Positions 59,351-64,000 of a stretch of 64,000 nucleotides of DNA are shown here, piece by piece; position 1 is the stretch's first letter; each line of letters starts with the position of its first letter. Below the pieces are notes generated by a model. The model worked only from the letters and a program-made list of their open reading frames with translations, had not been told where the DNA came from and ran no database searches. The DNA is taken from the NCBI RefSeq assembly GCF_000155595.1, contig NZ_DS989904.1, forward strand, positions 1,627,175-1,691,174, in the 5' to 3' direction. Origin of the DNA: Synechococcus sp. PCC 7335. Its GTDB lineage: Bacteria; Cyanobacteriota; Cyanobacteriia; Phormidesmidales; Phormidesmidaceae. The translations under genes and the position numbers were made by a program.

Positions 59351-60205
59351 TTAATTCTGTTTCCTAATCACCCGCCAAGGCATCAGCGCGCTCATTCCTC
59401 TGCCAACGGCCCAGGAGCTAAGTGCGCCCATCAGACCAATTAGCAACATGCCCATCACAATCGGTGGATAGTTGGAGGTAACATAAGACTCCCAGGTGAT
59501 ATATCCAACGCCGTAACGACCCGCTAGGATTTCAGCAGTGACTAAACAAAACCAGGCGTTTCCCATCCCGATGGTCAATCCGCTCGCAATTCCCGGTAGG
59601 GATCCAGGGATAACAATATCCTTGAAAATATGCCATCGACTAGCGCCTAAGCATTGACCCACACGAATGAGTACGACATCGTGCAAAATGTTTTCCACTG
59701 CTCTGATTGTGCTAATCAAAACTGGGAAAAAAGCACCTACAAATGTGATATAAATCATCCCCGTTTCAGCCGTTGGAAATATTAAAATTGCCAGTGGGAT
59801 CCAAGCAACTGCGGGAATGGGTCTAAGCAGCTCTAGCGGCGGCATCAGCAGATCTTCAATTACTTGAAACCAACCGATCAGCATGCCAACGACAGTGCCT
59901 AATGCAGAGGCGATCGCAAAGCCAAGCAGTACTCGTACAATACTAGAGCGAAGATGAACACCGGGCTCACTTGAAAAGAACTCAATCGTGGCACCCAGTA
60001 CTTCCCAGGGTGAAGGGACTAGCTGAAAGTTTATAAAGAACTTAAAGCCAACCACACACAGGAACTGCCAAATGCCAAAAAAGAGCATCAGTGACAGCAG
60101 GCGCATGAATGAACGATTAGCGCGCAAAGTCGTCTGCAATGACTGATATCGCTTTAAGGGCTTTGGCTTAGTGCGATCGCGAATCTGAGGCAGCGTATTG
60201 GCCAT
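59351..60205 (-). CDS. ssuC: sulfonate/nitrate-type ABC transporter permease
   Basis: 284 residues with about six helices and the permease signature ASRWHIFKDIVIPGSLPGIASGLTIGMGNAW (EAA loop). Other family stretches are PPLELLRPIPAVAWIPLAILIFPTAETG and GVGYITWESYVTSNYP. This is the SsuC/TauC group. ATG 60205 (MANTLPQIRDRTK) is preferred; a TTG ten codons earlier is in frame. It lies between the binding protein gene and the ATPase gene on the same strand. Confidence 0.9.
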   Translation of the reverse strand: MANTLPQIRDRTKPKPLKRYQSLQTTLRANRSFMRLLSLMLFFGIWQFLCVVGFKFFINFQLVPSPWEVLGATIEFFSSEPGVHLRSSIVRVLLGFAIASALGTVVGMLIGWFQVIEDLLMPPLELLRPIPAVAWIPLAILIFPTAETGMIYITFVGAFFPVLISTIRAVENILHDVVLIRVGQCLGASRWHIFKDIVIPGSLPGIASGLTIGMGNAWFCLVTAEILAGRYGVGYITWESYVTSNYPPIVMGMLLIGLMGALSSWAVGRGMSALMPWRVIRKQN

Positions 60206-60326
60206 GATGTCATGCTGTTTAGAGCAGTTTGGCAAAGGTTAAGACTAGAAGAAAACGGTTGCTAATTGACGATAGCTTCCGTACGTATTTAGCGACAGCT
60301 AGTTAGTTTCTACGGTTGCTATCCCA

Positions 60327-60357
60327 TATCCTCTTAGCCCATAGGACCAAGAGGATA
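60327..60357 (-). other. hairpin between binding-protein gene and permease gene
   Basis: A perfect 9-bp stem (TATCCTCTT at 60327-60335, AAGAGGATA at 60349-60357). It lies in the 195-bp gap after the binding-protein gene. Such intra-operon hairpins often raise the level of the binding-protein message over the transporter genes. No T-run follows. Confidence 0.5.
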
Positions 60358-60400
60358 CCTGGTAAATGCCGCTAAATAGATACTGACGGATTATTTGTAT

Positions 60401-62035
60401 TTATCCAGTGAGCTGCTGAGTTGAACGCTTGGGCTGTGCAAAAGTCGGTAGCTGAGTCTGAATCAACCGACGTACACGAGCCGGTGTCAACCGACTGACT
60501 TGAATAGGCTGCGGACCACTAGCGTAGGTTCGCAAGAGGTCTTTAAAGGAGGCTACCTGCCCACCTGACTCAGCTGCATACGCTTCAGCATCCTCTTTGA
60601 GCAGAAAGGCAGAGACTTCATCGCCTTGAGTCACATAGTGAGAGTTTTCAGCAAAAAGCTTCCACCCCTGATTGCGATCATGCACAAAAATGACGTCAGC
60701 AGCTTTTCCTTCTGCCTGGATCTCATTGAGCCGTTTGATCATATTCGGAATAGAAGCAAAGCTAGTTACTGTCGGCTCTGCTTGAATCCATAGCTGGGCG
60801 GCCATCTTAGGGGCTTCAATGGCTTCTCCAGTCAAGGCATCCTCTCCGGTAATGACATAGCTTTCGCCAGCCTCAATCACCTCGTCATAGTCCAACCCGA
60901 GGTTTTCCATGGCTCGCTGCAAGAAGCTTTCGTCTACCCAGTTAGTCACATCTTCAGGATCGACAGGAGTTTCAATTTTACCTAGGCTAACTAAGGTGGC
61001 AATGCTGTTCTTTAATGCCTCTAGCTGCACCTCGCCAATGCTGGGATTGATTGGCTGTAGTCCAGAAGGGCCTAAGAACATATAGACTACTTCCTTTTCA
61101 ATGCCAGACCACTCTTCTATTTGGGCCGATATCTCTTCAGGATTATCGCGAAACATTTGGTTCGCTTCTAGCATCGCCTGAAGATACGCTTCGACAATTT
61201 CAGGATGCTCTTGAGAGAAATCAGAACGTACGACAATTCCATGTAGCGTTGGCACCCCAGTTTGAGCACCGTCGAAAATCTTCTTAGCAAATCCACGATA
61301 AGGAAACAGCTCCCCAAAAGGAACAAAGTCAGCGTGAGCGTCAATTTGGCCTGTACGCAAGCTAGTCCCGCCCACTTCGGGCGCTTGACTGATCAGTTCA
61401 ACATCTTCTTCTGGATTGAGGCCTGCATCATCTAATGCCTTGAGCACCATACCGTGCGCCGCTGAACCAAAGGGTACTGAGACCGATCCTCCTTTGAGTT
61501 CGGCTAAAGAGGTCACCTCGCTATCTTTTGGGACAACCACCGCGTTGCCAGCACCATTAGGACTATAGGCTAGGGTGCCAATAAAGGTAGAATCAACCTC
61601 CTCAAGTTCTTCTTGAAACTTGATTAGATTAATCACCGCTGGAAAATCTCCCATCAGGCCAATATCAATTTGATCGGCTAGCATCTTGTTGGTAATAGGC
61701 GGACCAGACGTATAGCTAGACCACTCAATTTCGTATTCAACGCCTTCGTACTTGCCAGTAGTCGGCAGGTGCTTCTCTAAAAGTTCTAGCTCGCGAACGG
61801 TAGCGCCCCCAACAGCAGTATTAATCACCTGATCTTGCGTGCCAATAGAGATGCGGATAGTCTCACCGTCATAAGAAGCTTCACTGGCTGTATCGGTTCC
61901 AGATTCGCTTGATTGAGCTGTGTTAGAAGTTGCTGAACAAGCAGTGATGAAAAAAGTTGCCGAAAGCGCTAGAGCACAGTTGAAAGAAAATCTTTTGGGC
62001 CAGAATCTTTTAGACCAAATATACTGAGATTTCAT
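60401..62035 (-). CDS. SsuA-like binding lipoprotein fused to a C-terminal NosL-like domain
   Basis: 544 residues. Lipoprotein signal with Cys33 (ATFFITAC). Residues ~58-385 are an ABC-type sulfonate/nitrate-binding domain (RISIGTQDQVINTAVGG, IDIGLMGDFPA, SPNGAGNAVVVP, GSAAHGMVLKAL, VPTLHGIVVRSDF). A bridge (~386-404) leads to residues ~405-502, which resemble NosL: an N-terminal PKMAAQLWIQ strand, DVIFVHDRNQGW, then FLLKEDAEAYAAESGGQVAS followed by FKDLL, the hallmark end of NosL-like domains. NosL is a copper-binding lipoprotein in nitrous oxide reductase assembly; the copper-ligating CGM-type motif is not obvious here. About 40 basic/Gln residues close the protein. The usual SsuA is about 330 residues. 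It is first in the transporter operon. Confidence 0.8.
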   Translation of the reverse strand: MKSQYIWSKRFWPKRFSFNCALALSATFFITACSATSNTAQSSESGTDTASEASYDGETIRISIGTQDQVINTAVGGATVRELELLEKHLPTTGKYEGVEYEIEWSSYTSGPPITNKMLADQIDIGLMGDFPAVINLIKFQEELEEVDSTFIGTLAYSPNGAGNAVVVPKDSEVTSLAELKGGSVSVPFGSAAHGMVLKALDDAGLNPEEDVELISQAPEVGGTSLRTGQIDAHADFVPFGELFPYRGFAKKIFDGAQTGVPTLHGIVVRSDFSQEHPEIVEAYLQAMLEANQMFRDNPEEISAQIEEWSGIEKEVVYMFLGPSGLQPINPSIGEVQLEALKNSIATLVSLGKIETPVDPEDVTNWVDESFLQRAMENLGLDYDEVIEAGESYVITGEDALTGEAIEAPKMAAQLWIQAEPTVTSFASIPNMIKRLNEIQAEGKAADVIFVHDRNQGWKLFAENSHYVTQGDEVSAFLLKEDAEAYAAESGGQVASFKDLLRTYASGPQPIQVSRLTPARVRRLIQTQLPTFAQPKRSTQQLTG

Positions 62036-62278
62036 TGGTACACATCTCCTGTTGATTGGCCTTATTTAATCGGTGGGAGATATTGTCATCTGTAAGTAGA
62101 TATACAGACAGGCTTTAGGCAGCTCTTCGAGCAATAGTAGTTTGGATTACATCGATAGATATCTTTTATCGATAGATGTCTACTTAGTCTACATAGTCTA
62201 CATAGTTGAGAGTCCACATAGTTAAGCCACTTAGATAGTCTCTAGAGACCGACGGAGTCGTGAAAGTATCCTTGGTTA

Positions 62279-63253
62279 ACGTCAGTTCGGGATAAGGAAA
62301 GCTTGAAGAAAGGAGGATAGGTAAGCTGAAGTTGTAAAACCCATCAGCCCTATCCTCCACTATGTTCAGCTTAGAAGAACTGTTCTGCCACGTCGATGAC
62401 TTTTGCCAAGTGTTTGAACCCCTCTGGCAGCGTCAGCTGCTAAGCCACCATCTGAAGACGCGACAACGCGCTCGTTCGCTGAGCTTGAGCGAAATCATGA
62501 CGATACTCATCGGCTTTCACCAAAGCCACTACCGCACCTTCAAACACTACTACGTTCATCATGTATGCCAGTACTGGAAGCAAGCGTTTCCAACGCTAGT
62601 CAGCTATAACCGCTTTGTCGAATGGACGCCCTCTTGTTTGTTCCCGCTGTGCTGTTATCTAAAGCGCTGCTTCGGCCGTTGTACAGGCATTAGTTTTATC
62701 GATGCGACCAGTCTATCGGTCTGCCACAACCGTCGGATCTGGCAGCATAAGGTCTGCAAAGATACGGCGGCTAGGGGCAAAACCTCTGTCGGCTGGTTCT
62801 ATGGCTTCAAACTACATCTGGTGGTGAACGAGTGCGGTGAACTGCTCAACCTCACCCTGACCCCGGGCAATACGGACGACCGTGAGCCCGCCTTTGACTT
62901 ACTCACTGGACTATGGGGAAAAGTCTTCGCAGACAAAGGCTATGTATCGAAGCAGCTGGCTAAGCAACTACTCGAGGTGTTCAACATCGAGTTCTTTGCT
63001 AAGCCTCGGCGCAATATGAAGAACCAGCTAGTGCGGCTTACTGACAAGCTACTCTCGCGCAAACGTTCCATCATCGAAACGATTATCGACCAACTGAAGA
63101 ACATTTCGCAGATAGAGCATTCTCGTCACCGTAGTCCGGTCAACTGCTGGGTCAACATCCTCTGTGGACTGATTGCTTATTGCCACCAACCGAAGAAGCC
63201 TTCTCTCCATATGGAGTGGGAACTTCCCCCTGCTGCTTAAACCGAACTGACGT
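62279..63253 (+). mobile_element. complete IS982-family insertion sequence
   Basis: A 975-bp element. The ends are inverted repeats: left ACGTCAGTTCGGGATAAGG (62279-62297), right, read in complement from 63253, ACGTCAGTTCGGTTTAAGC, with twelve identical terminal bases. It is flanked by an 8-bp target-site duplication CTTGGTTA at 62271-62278 and 63254-63261. A single intact transposase gene fills it. Perfect duplication and intact frame point to a recent insertion. No gene is visibly broken at the target. Confidence 0.9.
62362..63240 (+). CDS. IS982-family transposase
   Basis: 292 residues. The N-terminus ([16 protein letters not shown]) is the IS982 start. The DDE catalytic core shows [18 protein letters not shown] (first Asp), [50 protein letters not shown] (second Asp region) and [24 protein letters not shown] (the Glu). 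Length is normal and the frame is unbroken, so the element may be active. ATG 62362 lies inside the left end of the element. Confidence 0.93.
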   Translation: MFSLEELFCHVDDFCQVFEPLWQRQLLSHHLKTRQRARSLSLSEIMTILIGFHQSHYRTFKHYYVHHVCQYWKQAFPTLVSYNRFVEWTPSCLFPLCCYLKRCFGRCTGISFIDATSLSVCHNRRIWQHKVCKDTAARGKTSVGWFYGFKLHLVVNECGELLNLTLTPGNTDDREPAFDLLTGLWGKVFADKGYVSKQLAKQLLEVFNIEFFAKPRRNMKNQLVRLTDKLLSRKRSIIETIIDQLKNISQIEHSRHRSPVNCWVNILCGLIAYCHQPKKPSLHMEWELPPAA

Positions 63254-63399
63254 CTTGGTTACACAGTCAGCTTTTGAAAGAGAAAATAATAAAATGTCTT
63301 AGCCAGGGAATCGTGTAGAAAGCAAATATTTGATGTATAAGGCAAAAACTATGGACTGAGCGCAGACGTAGGCACTAACGTATTCAAGTCTCAGGACGG

Positions 63400-64000
63400 T
63401 TATTTCTTTTTCTTCTTAGGTGCTTTTTTAGCTTTCCCAAAACCTAAAACGCGAGAAGCTGGCTTCTTGGGATGCTTTGTGGGCAGATCCAACCCAGTAG
63501 GGATGGTCTCTCTTCTGATTGCCGGGTCACGTGGAACCCATTCGAACTCCGGTTTTAGCTCAGATGGGTCAAAGTCTTCTTCTTTGGCCAGTCCCAAATC
63601 TACTTGCACGCTTGGCCAAGTACCGCAGATGGTCTCATCAATTGCATTGCTGGCATACACTCTTTCGATCAGATCTGTCTTAGAAACGGCTTCTAATTCG
63701 ACGAGTGTACTGACGAGAAATGCATTAAGCTCTTCGGAGTTGTACTTGCAATCTGCTAGCTGCGAAGCCAGCTTTCTAATACAGGTTTCTTTTAGCTCTG
63801 GATGCAAAACCGCTATATGCTCAAAGGCAGAAACCGCTGCTATGCGATCCCACATATCCTGTTTGCGGCTGGCTAGGAAAAGAGATGTTGGCGCGATCGC
63901 CTGCTCCCCAATCATCCCCAGCACCCAAGGAATTTCTTCTCTAGTCCAATCAGCGTACTCCTCTCCCGTAAATAGACCTAATAGCGGTTCAATCGCTTCT
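63400..64000 (-). CDS. DUF1186-family protein, N-terminus outside the window
   Basis: The reading frame is open to the right edge: reading from 64000 it gives EAIEPLLGLFTGEEYADWTR, then WVLGMIGEQAIAP, and continues to the stop at 63400. The HEAT-like helical repeats (PLLGLFTGEEYADW, LGMIGEQAIAPTSLFLA, RIAAVSAFEHIAVLHPEL) match DUF1186. The C-terminal ~45 residues end in a run of lysines (KAKKAPKKKKK), often seen after such domains in SEC-C or similar relatives. No activity is known. About 200 residues are visible. Confidence 0.7.
   Translation of the reverse strand, partial: EAIEPLLGLFTGEEYADWTREEIPWVLGMIGEQAIAPTSLFLASRKQDMWDRIAAVSAFEHIAVLHPELKETCIRKLASQLADCKYNSEELNAFLVSTLVELEAVSKTDLIERVYASNAIDETICGTWPSVQVDLGLAKEEDFDPSELKPEFEWVPRDPAIRRETIPTGLDLPTKHPKKPASRVLGFGKAKKAPKKKKK

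Overview
The window is chromosomal DNA from a cyanobacterium. It carries many GCGATCGC (HIP1-type) octamers, paralogous photosystem I genes, a chlorophyll f synthase, CP12-like and ssl1498-like proteins and a urease operon. The chlF / rfpABC / PSI-paralog set marks an organism able to do far-red light photoacclimation (FaRLiP). I cannot name the species from sequence alone. No tRNA, rRNA or CRISPR array was seen.

Layout. 1-14.5 kb is mixed: the panB 3' end, a DUF985 cupin, ahcY, an RTX protein, a decayed hsdM tail, an ExoD family protein, a secreted Cys-Ala repeat peptide, a GNAT, a sodium/solute symporter, a cyclase-family protein, a SpoIID-domain protein, an SDR, an ABC exporter and a frameshifted Uma2 gene. 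14.5-29 kb is a methyltransferase followed by the far-red block: chlF-psaA2-psaB2-psaL2-psaI2-psaF2-psaJ2, then rfpB-rfpA-rfpC. The far-red PSII genes and allophycocyanin genes that normally complete such a cluster are absent from this window, and the block is flanked by unrelated genes on both sides. 29-32.8 kb holds ggt, DUF952, a phosphotransferase and a Rieske protein.

32.9-42.4 kb is an unusual redox locus. A System II cytochrome c synthetase pair (ResB-like and CcsA-like) is transcribed away from a tandem-globin membrane protein, a five-heme and a six-heme c-type cytochrome, a Tll0287-like heme lipoprotein, a histidine-rich b-type-like membrane protein and a membrane-anchored thioredoxin. 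Together they look like a dedicated periplasmic electron-transfer or gas/NO-handling pathway with its own cytochrome maturation. I know of no described system with this composition.

42.4-46.4 kb holds small proteins (a Nif11-like peptide, a CP12 variant, an ssl1498-like protein), a membrane protein, sodC and a small ORF with an internal amber codon. 46.4-50 kb is a urease operon ureA-B-G-D-E-F that lacks ureC.

50.7-62 kb is a probable organosulfur locus: an AprA-like flavoprotein, an AprB-like ferredoxin, a HEAT-repeat protein and an Mrp/NBP35 ATPase on one strand; then a LysR regulator fused to a second, SsuA-like binding domain; a YeiH-type transporter; and an SsuBC-like ABC transporter whose binding lipoprotein ends in a NosL-like domain. 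The regulator's fused domain is a paralog of the transporter's binding protein. The window ends with an intact IS982-family element with an 8-bp target duplication and a partial DUF1186 gene. Short perfect or near-perfect tandem duplications (13-21 bp) recur across the window, one of which has broken a gene.
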